From Malachius bipustulatus (taxonomy: Eukaryota > Arthropoda > Insecta > Coleoptera > Melyridae): a stretch of DNA of 64,000 bases. The notes under the pieces are model-generated. The model was not told the DNA's origin. It saw only the letters and a program-made list of their open reading frames with translations, and searched no databases. This document shows positions 41,593 to 52,744 of the stretch, piece after piece (positions within the stretch are counted from its first letter, which is position 1; each line of letters opens with the position of its first letter). The translations under genes and the position numbers were made by a program. The stretch is taken from assembly GCA_910589415.1 (NCBI GenBank), contig OU342630.1, forward strand, positions 14,913,867-14,977,866. Direction: 5' to 3'.

Positions 41593-42059
41593 ATATGTTA
41601 GACTCTCTGTCGAATTCGCCTCTTCGCCGAAACGAGTACTCAGTTCGCGAAATGATCAATGCCAAACGATCGATTGCCGGAATCTGTTTAAACTGATTTG
41701 CTCATTTCGCGAACTGAACTATCCGGAGTTGCTCAAATGCCGAATATGAATGTAATTCGGCAGATAATTATTTTTAGTTTAGCATTTCGCCGATTTTGCA
41801 ATTTAGAAATGAGCAATTCCCAATATGTAGCTGTTTATTTATGAGATGGGTATTTATTATTTTTTTCCCCACTGAAACTCACTGGTTTTTTGTATTTTTG
41901 CGCCGGCAAGTAATAGTCGAGAAATAAGGCCTTAAAGTGTCATCTTTGCCCTAGTATGTGTATTCGAACATATGCGCTCGAACAGGAAGCTCGCTCTCCA
42001 TCGTCGTAACAGGATGCTCGCTCTCTGTCGTCGCATATTTTAAAGCACTTATTGCTGCA

Positions 42060-42150
42060 GTAAGTCAGGTCTTTGGTCAGGGTAGTTTTTTTTTCTTTTA
42101 GGGATATTTGAAGGAAAAAAAACCCTGCCCTGACCAAAGACCTGACTTAC
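42060..42150. repeat. 91-nt hairpin with a perfect 23-bp stem
   Basis: 42060-42082 is the exact complement of 42128-42150 (GTAAGTCAGGTCTTTGGTCA... and its mirror). Pairing partly continues inward through a T-rich/A-rich stretch, leaving a small loop. Length and shape resemble a small-RNA precursor, but the stem is too perfect for most microRNAs and could be a recent short foldback. Confidence 0.8.
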
Positions 42151-42549
42151 CGATGACGCTAAAGTGCAATATAGCCATACGTAGGTACGTACCTACTATA
42201 CTCTGTACACTGGTATGGTATTAGCGAAATCAGTGTATTTCCAACAAAGCAGCAACAATACCGTAGTTATGGTTACGTTCGAGCATTGTTGAATTTAACA
42301 TTAGTGAGTTATTTAAAATAGAACATAATTATATTATTATTATAACATTATATTATAATAGTCTGTACACTGAGTGTTGTCTGTTGTGATAACTAAGGAT
42401 ACATCATCTCGTTATGTTTTTTACTCCTTCTATTGCATTGCATAGTCAATAGAGTTAAATTTGGACGTATTGTCAGAAATACGTTTGAATCGTCAGCAAT
42501 TCTAAAAAGATGAGCGAGAGTGAAACGAAAGTACGACTCGCGTCTTGAT

Positions 42550-43110
42550 ACGCTTAGATTCATACGATAAGATTGTCGTCCAGCTCATCGGCTACTGTCA
42601 GTTGACAGTGACAGCGTAATGAGGTTTGTTATTTGAAACGTTTTTAATACGAAATTAGCAGAATTACCTGTGATATTGTATGATTGATAAACTACGAGTA
42701 ACTTTATTAATTAATTGCGTGAATGCCTAAAAATCTATTGCCTTGTTTTTCTAACGTTTAAAAAAACGGACTGGGTATATTCTCGCAGCGAACTACAAAA
42801 AATTACACAAAATGTCTGGGAAATGATTAAACTCCCTAGGACGTGGTCTTGTGTGGTTAAATTCCTAGGATATTTTACTGCAGAAAAAGAAAACGGAGGT
42901 GTTATGCTTTCTTTAAAACGCCAACCAGCAGGTTGGTGACATGCTATTTCTAATCATAATATAACAATTCACACGCCAATGACACGAACTGCGATACCAC
43001 ATCTGGTTTGACTTAGAAATAAGTGCATGAATCAAATCGAATTAAATGAAATTGTTTAGCCAGAATCAGTGTGGCATGACAACGGACAACACTCAGTGGA
43101 CAGAGCATAC
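42550..43110. repeat. Dispersed repeat, copy 1
   Basis: Shares a diverged but collinear series of words with 63200-63815: TTTGAAACGTTTTTAATA, TAATTGCGTGAAT, CTAAAAATCTATTGCC, CTTGTGTGGTTAAATT-like and AGAAAACGGAGGT. Copy 1 has a 74-codon frame (42715-42939); in copy 2 it is broken. Confidence 0.65.
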
Positions 43111-43789
43111 CTACTCTACTTCAATTATTAATAATAAATTGATTAGGTATACCTATCCGATCTACTAAAAGCAGTTGAAAATTGCACAGACAGCGAACAC
43201 GTACAACATATCGGGAATTTCTCATTTCTAAATTGCACAATCGGGGGAATGCTACACTAAAAATGATAATCTGCCGAAATGCATTCATATTCGGCATATA
43301 AGCAACCCCGGATAGCTCAGTTCGCGAAATAAGCAAATCAGTTTAAACAAATTCCGAAATAGGATCTATTTTCGGCAATCGATCATTTGGCTTTGATCAT
43401 TTCGCGAACTGAGTAATTATTTCGGCAAAGGGGCGAATTCGGCATATGAGTCTAACATATAAATAAAATGCCATTATCTTAACGTTATCTATCGAATGCT
43501 GAAGTCCTGACGTTATAAATTGGACCAGCTATGTATCGATTAAATCTTTTTGAATACATTCCACGGAAGTAACATTCCATAAGGAATTTTCAGTAATTTT
43601 TCAGTAAAAACCTTCTTGTGTTGAAAAGATACACGTCATTTAAGACACATTAGTTTCAGTATTACCTAATTATTAGTGTACGATCTTTCCGTTAAATTGC
43701 TCTGTGGGTTTTATAGACATCATTTCTCTCAATTCAGAGATTCAAAACTATTGAAGCCGCAAATTCTTTGTAGAGTTTGTCTTTACTTG

Positions 43790-44830
43790 TTTTTCCAAAA
43801 TAAATAATCTTCGCCCAAGGATGAAGCTTTTTCAATCATACATAATCGCGAGCTTTATCAATTACCGTTCTTTGACTGAAAAAGAGCAGGTAAGTCGTTT
43901 GACAAATACCTGGTGTCCGTTAAGGTGGATCCACATCAATACAAATTTTCGTTGTGCGTTGTGTGTTGAAATTCAGCGAAAAATTTGCGCCATAAATTTA
44001 AATCTGATGAAAATATTTTACCACGTAATTTTTATATCTTGTTCGTTGTGCGCGCGAATCCACTTGTGGGATGCTGATCGTCGATATTTGAAATAATAAC
44101 ATTCGCTAATGATTTTCTTATTTTTCTATCTATCAACGATTGTAGTCATGGATTCATCAACCAATTTCCTTTTATGTCAAATCAGTTTCACTTTATGTCA
44201 ATTGCTTTTCCTATTTACGTGCAATGACAGTATAATAAATACTGGAAAAGCATAAATTTGATAAAAAAGGAATCTTATTTGACAGAAGAGGAATTTCAAT
44301 TGAAAAATCACGCACTGATGTTTGATAAATGGGAAAAGCATTTGACAAATTAGGAAAAGCAATTGACAAAAGAGGAAAATCAAAAGCAAAAGACTGTAAA
44401 ATTAACAAAGTAGCCAAAATATCTAGTAAAAAATTACACAAGCACTGATTCACGTCCACATTAATATCACTGTGCGGAGCAAATCCCTTTGAAGTTGGTT
44501 GAAAACCGACAGCTCATCGGATCGTGTGCGTCGTTCGTTGCAATGTTTGCGTGAATTTATTTGCGGCGCACAGTCCACATATATGAATATTCCGCCGCAC
44601 ACGAGCAAATTTGTGTCAAAAACAACACACAACGAAAATTTGTATTGATGTGGATCCACCTTTAAGGTTGGCAATGACCATATCTTAGGAACTATTGATC
44701 ATTGCGTCTCAAAATAAAAATTTCTAAATCATAACATAAGTGACCATGAGAAATTCAATGAAAATATTTTCAAGATAGCCGCATTTCCAGGAGACACCCA
44801 GTATACTAATATATTTTTTAATTGTCTGAG
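43790..44830. repeat. Dispersed repeat interrupted by a Harbinger-like element
   Basis: 43870-43922 and 44665-44830 together match 60250-60480: TTTGACAAATACCTGGTG, then TTAAGGTTGG, GACCATGAGAA, AATGAAAATATTTT and CCGCATTTCC/CCGCACTTCC. The paralogue at 60.3 kb lacks the inserted element. Confidence 0.7.
43923..44661. mobile_element. Harbinger-like non-autonomous element, 739 bp
   Basis: Inverted repeats of at least 40 bp begin AGGTGGATCCACATCAATAC. The flanking duplication is TTA (43920-43922 and 44662-44664), and the diverged empty site at 60297-60307 has the single TTA expected. The interior includes degenerate tandem words of the type TTGACAAAAGAGGAAAA (44265-44400). No transposase. Confidence 0.8.
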
Positions 44831-45493
44831 AAACTCGAATACGGGTGGTTTTTATAGTTGGAATTTAAACTGACTAGCTTTGAGTTATAAACAAGTGGAA
44901 ATTTCGCTTCTTGTAATTGCAAAGCAGTGTAGAATAATATCGGATCAAGATATTCAAAAATAGCTTTCATGTCCCTATCCTAAATTTTCATGCGCGGTAT
45001 CCGATTATGTTGAAGAAATTTTTATACAGGATGTTGAAAAACATCAGTTTCATCACTCTGTACAGGGTGGGCCAATAAGCGAGGTAAGCGGCTGTATCTC
45101 AGAAACTAATAATCGTAGAGAGTTGCGGTAAAAAATTTTATTGGTTAAGTGGACAAGGGAAAATGCTGGAAATTATTTTCAAGTTTCCAAGATGGCTGCC
45201 AGAGGGCGTTGGCACCATCTTGAATTACATAAAGTTACGTTTCTTGTGATTTTCCCCAATGAATGTAACAAAAAAGTATTTGCGTTTTAATGCTAACTTA
45301 AATTCGAACATTTTTTGTAGTAACAATTTTTCTCTATCTTTCGAAATAAAGTGGTGGGGGGTATTTGAATGTTGTTTTAAACAAATGCCTGTAACTTCGA
45401 AACGGCTTTAATGGATTTGGATAAATTTGATATAATTGGAAAGAGCATTTCTTGGGCTTTTAGGTTTCTTGTGATAATGACCGTTGTGACCTA

Positions 45494-46430
45494 TGCACCC
45501 GATAAGATTTTGCATTTGATGGATTGGGTTTGGGATCGGTAGATATACAATTGTAAAGTTATGTAAGCTGTATTGTGTGCTGAGGTGAATTAGTGAAAGA
45601 ACATTCTATCGATCGGATGTGAAAAGGGTGTTGGAGGTGGAAGGCGACAGCTAAGGTGAGCCTGGAAGACACTGAAGAGAGGGTGAAGGGAGACGCGGTA
45701 GAGCGCTTGAGCTGCTGACTGGCACCGGCACGGGTTTCGAAGGTAAGCGTAGGTTCCCCGACCCATTCTTGATTCTTGGAGTTTTCAAGAAAAAGTAAAG
45801 AGCAGAGAGTACAGTGAAGTCTAGTTTGTGAAAAGTGCGAACCAAGATACCTGGATTCATCGCTGGAATAATTCTCCAGGCATACCTAAGGTCGTACCCA
45901 ACCTTCTTAAACTTTATTTACATTAATCTACTGATCATAAATTGCTTTAACCAACTAATAAAACTATAAATATAATCATAATAATAAATATTAAAAACAT
46001 AATTATTAATTAATCTAATAAATAATAATAATAACTTCAATTAATAAATTTCGTCAACAAACCCATTAAACACCCCATATAACATCAGACCAACTTCATT
46101 TCATAACTTAATCGGTTGAACATAAGGGCGCCCGAAGCAAGAAGATCAATGTTGAATGCATGTTAATTATTTTAATAGATGTTAAGTATTGCTGCCAATT
46201 TGGACGAATTGTAGTTAATTTATTAGTCTCTGACTGAAAGTTATATTCCGTTTATATTCAATAAAGTGTATCTTAATCCGAAGGGTAACGTTTTTTCTTT
46301 GGGAGTGTCATAAATAAACCCATTTGCCTGAGAAAATGCTAATTAGTAATTAATCATTTAATAAGAGTCTCATGCTAAAAAATAAAAAGAACCATGTTAA
46401 GAAAATAATAAAATAAATTGCACGGGCACA
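45494..46430. mobile_element. Solo LTR inside the mariner-family element
   Basis: This 937-bp insert is absent from the other inverted-repeat arm. It starts TGCACCCG and ends CGGGCACA (TG...CA), and is flanked by the four-base duplication CCTA (45490-45493 and 46431-46434). Non-coding, with AATAAA words near the right end. These are the marks of a solo LTR, probably of a Gypsy-type element (four-base duplications occur there). Its parent internal region is not in the window. Confidence 0.7.
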
Positions 46431-46782
46431 CCTACACGGCCGCCGATAGAGGGCGTTATTCGACATTATAACCAAAATATTGGATTTTCTCAAAAAATTT
46501 AAATGCAATGATATGACTTTTTTTAGACTAGAAAATAGACAAATGATTAACCAATAAGCTTGCTCAAACCGCATCTTAATATCTTTTTCCTAACTCAAAT
46601 TATTAAAAAAATACCAAACCAAGAAAATTCATATATCGCCATTTAAAAATGCATCGGTCGCTTTCGATAAGAAGGCAATTAGTAGGCCATGGAAACAAAA
46701 GACAAACTTCTCACGCGTTTTCGTAACGATTTTCCTTTTAAATAAAGTTGTGGTCCTGAAAAGGACCCTTTTTGAGAAAAGA

Positions 46783-47968
46783 TTAACGCCTTCTGTGTTC
46801 AAATTGCCTTCCGTCATATTCCACACATTGTTCCAGTCTTTCTTGAGTCAACAGAACCGCAGCCTCGATTTCTGCCGCTGATAGTTGAGGAATTGAATTT
46901 CGAATGCTGTTTTCCATATCCATTCGTGTTGTTGGTGGAGTTTGAAAAACAATGTCTTTTAAGCGTCCCCAGAAGTAAAAATCAAGACATGTCAAGTCGG
47001 GAGATCTTGCCGGACAAGGAAATAGGCTTCCCCTTCCCATCCAGCGTTCTCGAAAGGTCCCGTAAATATGGTTTCGGACATTAATTGAATAATGTGCCGG
47101 ACAACCATCTAATTGCAGAAGCATAGTTCTCCTGGTTTCGAGTGGCACATCTTCCAACAAAATTGGCAAGTCGTTGATCAAAAACTCTAAGAAGCGGTTA
47201 CCAGTTAAAGCTAGATCAAAAAAGTAAAGTTCAATAATTCTGTCCCCAATGATACCGCACCACACATTTAGGCTCCAACGTCCCTGCTGCTGCACTTCTC
47301 TCTCTTAACCAACGTTGATTTTCAGCGGACCAATAATGCATATTATGAAGGTTTACTCTACCATCACTATTAAAGGTAGCCTCGTCGGTCCAGAGAATTT
47401 CCTTTAAGAAATTTCTGTTTTTCTCAAGCATACCTAGCATCCATTGACAATAATTTAATCTATTATCGAAATCTTGTTCATTTAGCGCCTGGTGCAAGAC
47501 TATGTGGTAAGGATGTAATATAAAAGTAAAAAACAACATATCAGTAGTAAAAAATAATATAACCAGAATAACACTGAATTTGTATTTGAGGGTATGTGCT
47601 AAGATACTTGGAATAAAATAAAATTATTCACCTAAGTATAATCTTTCAAAATATTTCTAACAGTTGTTCGTGCTATTCCCAAGTCTAGAGACAATGTTCT
47701 AGTTTCTACATCATGTCTATAAAATTTTGTGTAAGCCAAGAGATTGATAATATTTTCTTCGGTCCTTCCATTGCGACGCCTGCGACGTTTAGGACAACGA
47801 AAACTTCCAGTATCGCGTAATCGCTGTACCAAGCGCGGAAACATTCTTCTCCCGTAATGAAGGCGATCTGGATACCGTGCCGCGTACTGTCTTGCAGCTA
47901 TAGTTGCATTTTGAAAACTCGAAATAAATCGCGATCATGTCTACGGCTTCATTATTTGTGAGAGTCAT
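46783..47968 (-). pseudogene. Mariner-superfamily transposase, D..D41D-type spacing, broken
   Basis: The minus strand starts at ATG 47968 (MTLTNNEAVDM) and shifts frame near 47920. It continues with a helix-turn-helix region (MFPRLVQRLRDTGSF, a run of Arg, then LGIARTTVRNIL) to a stop at 47632. After a gap it goes on with LHQALNEQDFDNRLNYCQW and ILWTDEATFNSDG (first Asp), LQLDGCPAHYS (second Asp) and SPDLTCLDFYFWG (third Asp). Forty-one residues lie between the second and third Asp. The three catalytic acids are present in sequence, but the frameshifts and the unexplained 90-bp interruption at 47540-47630 make the gene inactive. The family would cut and paste at TA. Confidence 0.85.
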
Positions 47969-48934
47969 TTTGGTTAAAAAGTACTCAAATTATATGCAAT
48001 CAACAATAATAGTGGGCTGCGTGTGACAGAAGTTTGACGTTACTTGCCAATATTTTAGTTAGGAGTCTGTCTTTTATTTCCATGGCCTACTACTTGCCTT
48101 CTTATCGAAAGCGACCTATGCATTTTTAAATGGAGATATATGAATTTTCTTGGTTTGGTATTTTTTTAATAATTTGAGTTAGGAAAAAGATATTAAGATG
48201 CGGTTTGCACAAGCTTATTGGTTGATCATTTGTCTATTTTCTAGTCTAAAAAAAGTCATATCATTGCATTTAAATTTTTTGAGAAAATCCAATATTTTGG
48301 TTATAATGTCGAATAACGCCCTCTATCGGCGGCCGTGTAGGTCACAACGGTCATTATCACAAGAAACCTAAAAGCCCAAGAAATGCTCTTTCCAATTATA
48401 CCAAATTTATCCAATTCCATTGAAGCCGTTTTGAAATTACAGGCATTTGTTTAAAACAACATTCAAATACCCCCCACCACTTTATTTCGAAAGATAGAGA
48501 AAAATTGTTTTCACAAAAAATGTTCGACTTTAAGTTAGCATTAAAACGCAAATACTTTTTTGTTACATTCATTGGGGAAAATCACAAGAAACGTAACTTT
48601 ATGTAATTCAAGATGGTGCAAACGCCCTCTGGCAGCCATCTTGGAAACTTGAAAATAATTTCCAGCATTTTCCCTTGCCCACTTAACCTATAAAATTTTT
48701 TACCGCAACTCTCTACGATTTTTAGTTTCTGAGATACAGCCGCTTACCTCGCTTATTGGCCCACCCTGTACAAAAATTTCAGCTACATGATAGAACACCT
48801 CATGAAAATACATTATATGAAAATGTGAGCTCCACCCACAGAAACATGTTTTCCTCCATCTTGAGTCGTTTTCAACAGGAGCTGCTTTGAAAATTGAAAA
48901 TCTCGATTTCATTTGCTCATATAACTCATGTATA

Positions 48935-49570
48935 CAGGGTGTATTATAACGTCCGCATAATATTAGCACCACGCGATTCTACATCAAAAACAGAACAAAA
49001 AAGTCCTTACCAGTTTTTACTTGATGTACACAGATTTTAAGATATGGACAATTTAATGTTCGTAAATTTTGCAACACTGGCGCTGGTATAAAAATTAAGA
49101 TAACTTAGACGTGAAGTCACCTAACTGGTATGGTGTGCCGTTGCTATGTAATCGAAAAAAGGTGAAACAAGACAAATGTCATGCTGCGACGTGTCACTCA
49201 ATGATGCAATTTTTTACAGATTTTTTATTTTTTCAATTTTTTATTCAACAATTAAAACGCGCAGTTGCAATATTGATTGGAACTCAGGAAATCAAATAAT
49301 TCCTGGTTTTGAAATGTTAATTAAAACCATTTTTACCAACAAAAAAAAACTAAAATTTTGGATAATTTTGCTATTTTACTTCTTACATAAGAATTTTTTA
49401 ATAATATTAAGCAATATTTTTGAGTATTAAAAAACTTCAAATTTAAACTACAATGGTCGATAACTTCGTTATTTGAGATCTAAGAGCTAAACGTTATTAA
49501 AACTTTATGTTCTGTTTTTGATGTAGAATCGCGCGGTGCTAATATTATGTGGACGTTATAATACACCCTG
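48935..49570. mobile_element. TA-type MITE, 636 bp
   Basis: Ends mirror each other over about 60 bp, beginning CAGGGTGTATTATAACGTCC and continuing GCACCACGCGATTCTACATC, with TA on both flanks (48933-48934 and 49571-49572). The interior is AT-rich, and frames inside it are not credible. Confidence 0.82.
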
Positions 49571-49572
49571 TA

Positions 49573-50085
49573 TAACTTCATATAGGTAACTGATAAAGTA
49601 CTGGTTAAAAAATGAAACTGTGAAAACTGTTCTTCAAAACGAATAAAAATGCACGGTGGTTTCACCCCAGGCAGCCAAAACGAAACTACTCGTCTTCTCG
49701 TATTGGTCACACTCGTATAACACATGGATTTTTTATCCATGCTATTATCATCTAACAAACTAATCTACCTATTTGCACGGAATGTAACACCCTCGTATCA
49801 GTCAAGTAACTTATTGTGTTAATCGAGTGTGCAATATAATGCATCCAATACGAAATAGACTTGACTGGCCTAACAACTTGGTGAAAAATGCAATTACACG
49901 AGTATTTGGAATTCCTTAATGGCACCAATCTACTGCAAGAATAATTATAGATCACATATTGTTGTTGTTATTATTATTGTTATTTAGTTATTTTTTTTTT
50001 TAATTTAATTTAGTTGTTGATTTATTTTGTATCAGTTTCCTCCTTATAACCCATAGTGGTTGTTACGGTAATGTAATAATATTCA
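49573..50085. other. No recognisable feature
   Basis: AT-rich. Frames on the minus strand (49480-49955) resemble nothing I know. Confidence 0.35.
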
Positions 50086-50087
50086 GG

Positions 50088-50150
50088 GTTTCTTATTTAA
50101 AATAACAGTATTGCATGGCGTAGAGCGATATTATCAATAGTAAAATGGAA
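50088..50150. repeat. Terminal-repeat fragment related to the foldback at 57140
   Basis: CAGGGTTTCTTATTTAAAATAACAG..TGCATGGCGTAGAGCGATAT, here broken into words, parallels the inner segment of the 57.1-58.4 kb palindrome (TCCTATTTAAAATAACAAAG, GTATGGCGTACAGCGATAT). It may be the left end of the element that carries the transposase at 50575-51290. I did not find a matching right end. Confidence 0.45.
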
Positions 50151-50574
50151 AACTCGATGACCGGCACTTTCTTTGCTAGTATTTTGGGTTGGTCTATACA
50201 TATATTATGTTACAAAAATTTTCCTCACCGTGTTCGACAAGTTCCTAAAAGTGTGATTTCAAAAAATCAGTTTGGAGTTCAGCACTGGCAGCAAAGAGGT
50301 TTGTCTTAACTTGACTCACATTTTTTTACAATTGACAGCTCTTGAATTTGTTAGGTTAGGTCTGTCATAATTATTCTATTATAATTACAGTTTTGTCGAA
50401 ATATTCAAGAAGATTACTAAAATAGGCACTCACTTTATCGACATTTTTATAAAATAGGTAAATAAAATCGATAATTAATCAATTTAAGAGGTGAGTAAAG
50501 TGCCCTCCACCCTTCTCGACACATTTTAAGACACGTTTTCTCACTCCACCAAGTATCGTTATTCTGCTAAATAA

Positions 50575-51290
50575 TTAATTGGTGTCACAAGTATTGAATT
50601 TTTGATGTAAGCGGTCATAAAAAAAAACAGTCACATTATGTGAGGATCTGGCTGGCCACGTTATGGCTCGATTGAAATGTATAAGTCGATCGTCAAAATG
50701 CTTCCTCAGTAAATCGAGCGTTTCGATAGTGCAATGGGGTCGTGCACATTTATCTTCCTTCAAAAAAGATTGGACAAAGTATTCGCCTAGCACTAATTGC
50801 TGACCAACACCAATTTTCTCAGGATGAAGTGACTTTTCAACAAACACATGCGGATTTTCAGCAAACCATGATCTATAATTTTGGGGATTGAGATATTTGA
50901 AACCACGCTTCGTAGGCCAAAAAAGTCTTGCTCAAAACTTCTTCAAAAACCGTCGGTAAAAATTAACCCGCTCAGGAATGTCCCGAGGCAACAACTCTTG
51001 CACCACCGTCGCTCGATAATAGTACAAGTTAGCATCTTTCCAAAGTAGCCTATGGCAAATTTCCACAGAAACATCAATTTGCTGGGCTAGATGACGAACT
51101 GATATGTGAGGGTCGTTTTGGATAATATTGCGAACAATTTCCACCTTTGCTTCAGTACGTCTCTTTGGCCTGACACTGTTTTGACAACAAAAATCTCGAA
51201 ATTTTGCAATATATCGCCTAACAGCTTCTCTGAAATTCTGGATGACCACCACAACACCAGAATATTCCTCTTGAAACTTGATTAGGCAGT
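50575..51290 (-). pseudogene. Tc1/mariner-type transposase, broken
   Basis: On the minus strand the first part (from about 51290) reads FREAVRRYIAKFRDF, then RPKRRTEAKVEIVRNII and ISVRHLAQQIDVSVEICHRL, a bipartite helix-turn-helix typical of these transposases. After a frameshift (near 50900) comes FVEKSLHPEKIGVGQQLV and LRKHFDDRLIHFNRAITWPA, then ARSSHNVTVFFYDRL, which corresponds to the W-P-ARSPDLT-x-x-DYFLWG block with the last catalytic acid region mutated. It is a different subfamily from the transposase at 46783. Decayed and inactive. Confidence 0.72.
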
Positions 51291-51299
51291 ATACTCAAA

Positions 51300-52494
51300 T
51301 AGAGTACACCCAAGTTCCATCAATTTATTACTGCGAAAATAACTTTAAACTCTAAAAGTTTCTTGCACTAACGTAAACATCGTTTTTGGACTTTTATAAA
51401 TCAATGTAATTTACTTAACCAATAATTAAAAAGAATTATGTAACTTCTGTAAATATTTTCTTTGTCAAATAAAAATTAGTTAAGGTATGAAGGTAAATGA
51501 AAATATTTTATCGATCAAAATGGCAGGCAAAGTATGCAAGTAAGTGGTAAAATCAATTATTATAAAATGAAACTATTTTTTTATAGAATGAAATTAAGAA
51601 AATCATTTGACATTGTGAAGTGCAATTGACAAAAGATGAAACGCAAAAGAAAAACGCTATATCTTAAGAGAATTTACTCTGGAAAAAAGTTTCAACTATA
51701 GGATAAGTGCCGTTTTCATTTCTTAGGTTGGGTGGTTCAATAGCGTTTAACAAGTTGTAATGTTTTCTAATCCTATTAACATAGTAGTCCCAGGCTTAAT
51801 TAGTCGGTAATTCTAACTTTACTAGGCGCAAGGATGTAGGCGTAATATCCTTCATCGTTTTCCACTACACCTTTTTGGTTGATTATATTCATGATCATGG
51901 ACATGCTTGATTCAGAGATTCAGGCAACATGATTTTGGATAAGCGGCACTAATGAGAATAAATGTAAATGCTCATAGTTCTTTGTTTCGGTTCTCAACAT
52001 TTCCAAACAAATAATAGGAATAAATAATAGGCTTTAGATGGAACCATATAAATAACCTATTTCGATCTTCAAGAGGAATAATGGAAAGGTTTGCGTGCAG
52101 TGAATCCTCGCCTCGATTATTTCTAACTTTTCGTACTAGAACTAAGCTCCTTCCTTTTAACTAGTCAAATAAAGACTGACCTTAGCACTTACCCCTCAAA
52201 ACCTACATGTTAACGCTTTTTAACAGAATACATGAAACGTAGGGCAGGCTTCAAACTATTATCTTCGATCTAATCTGGTATACTTATGTCAAGCCTCAAA
52301 ATCCTGAGTTTCGCCGCATCAGCGGATTCTTTCCTACGCTTCATAAGTACCTTCGCATTGCTTCTATAGATATAGAGAGAGAAAGAGTCTGGTAGTAACC
52401 CAGTCAAATAGGATACCCTCAATTCCCTGCTTTATTTCATATCGGTATCTTTTCAGGAACTTAGGTAATTTACCTCATAGGTTCCTGCTTATAC
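51300..52494. other. No recognisable gene
   Basis: AT-rich, non-coding. The word AAATAGGATACCCTC at about 52412 also occurs at the edges of the foldback family, but nothing around it matches. Confidence 0.35.
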
Positions 52495-52497
52495 ATA

Positions 52498-52739
52498 CTG
52501 GGTGAGGCGCGAGAAATTTAGGACTTTTTTTTAATAAGTGTTGGGAGTAGAAGTCTAAAAATTTGTATACATGTATGATTTTTGTTTTGATAGCCGGAAG
52601 TGGTGTGGGGTTATATATATTTTAATTCAGCTCATCAAAATTGAAATCAAATAACTACTTATGTACCTATAAATTTTTAGACTTGTATTCCCAACACTTC
52701 TCCATATAAAAAGTCCTAAGCTTCTCGCGCCTCACCCTG
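52498..52739. mobile_element. TA-type MITE, 242 bp
   Basis: Left end CTGGGTGAGGCGCGAGAA and right end the complement of CAGGGTGAGGCGCGAGAA. The outer ~60 bp mirror each other (GTGTTGGGAGTAGAAGTCTA). TA on both flanks (52496-52497 and 52740-52741). It is the intact relative of the decayed copy at 1743-2066. Confidence 0.85.
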
Positions 52740-52744
52740 TATAT

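Larger units (their letters stand above)
41596..43457. mobile_element. 1.86-kb element with ~240-bp inverted repeats
   Basis: The left arm (41596-41835) and right arm (43210-43457, inverted) share TGTTAGACTC at the ends, then TTCGCGAACTGAGTA-like, ATCGATTGCCG-like and CAGTTTAAAC words, with clear divergence. TA flanks both ends (41594-41595 and 43458-43459). The interior holds a perfect hairpin (42060-42150) and a segment also found at 63200-63815. No transposase is recognisable. Confidence 0.7.
45063..48768 (-). mobile_element. Tc1/mariner-family element with ~700-bp inverted repeats
   Basis: The ends are CAGGGTGGGCCAATAAGCGA and its complement, with TA on both flanks (45061-45062 and 48769-48770). 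The left arm (45063-46700 without a 937-bp insert) and right arm (48062-48768) are inverted copies of each other, almost base for base over about 700 bp. Between them lies one dead transposase gene on the minus strand. Without the solo LTR insertion the element is about 2.77 kb. Terminal repeats of this length are unusual for mariner relatives. Confidence 0.88.

Noticed and set aside
45063..48768. LTR retrotransposon reading of the long terminal repeats
   Set aside because: The terminal repeats are inverted, not direct, the flanks are TA, and the gene is a mariner-type transposase.
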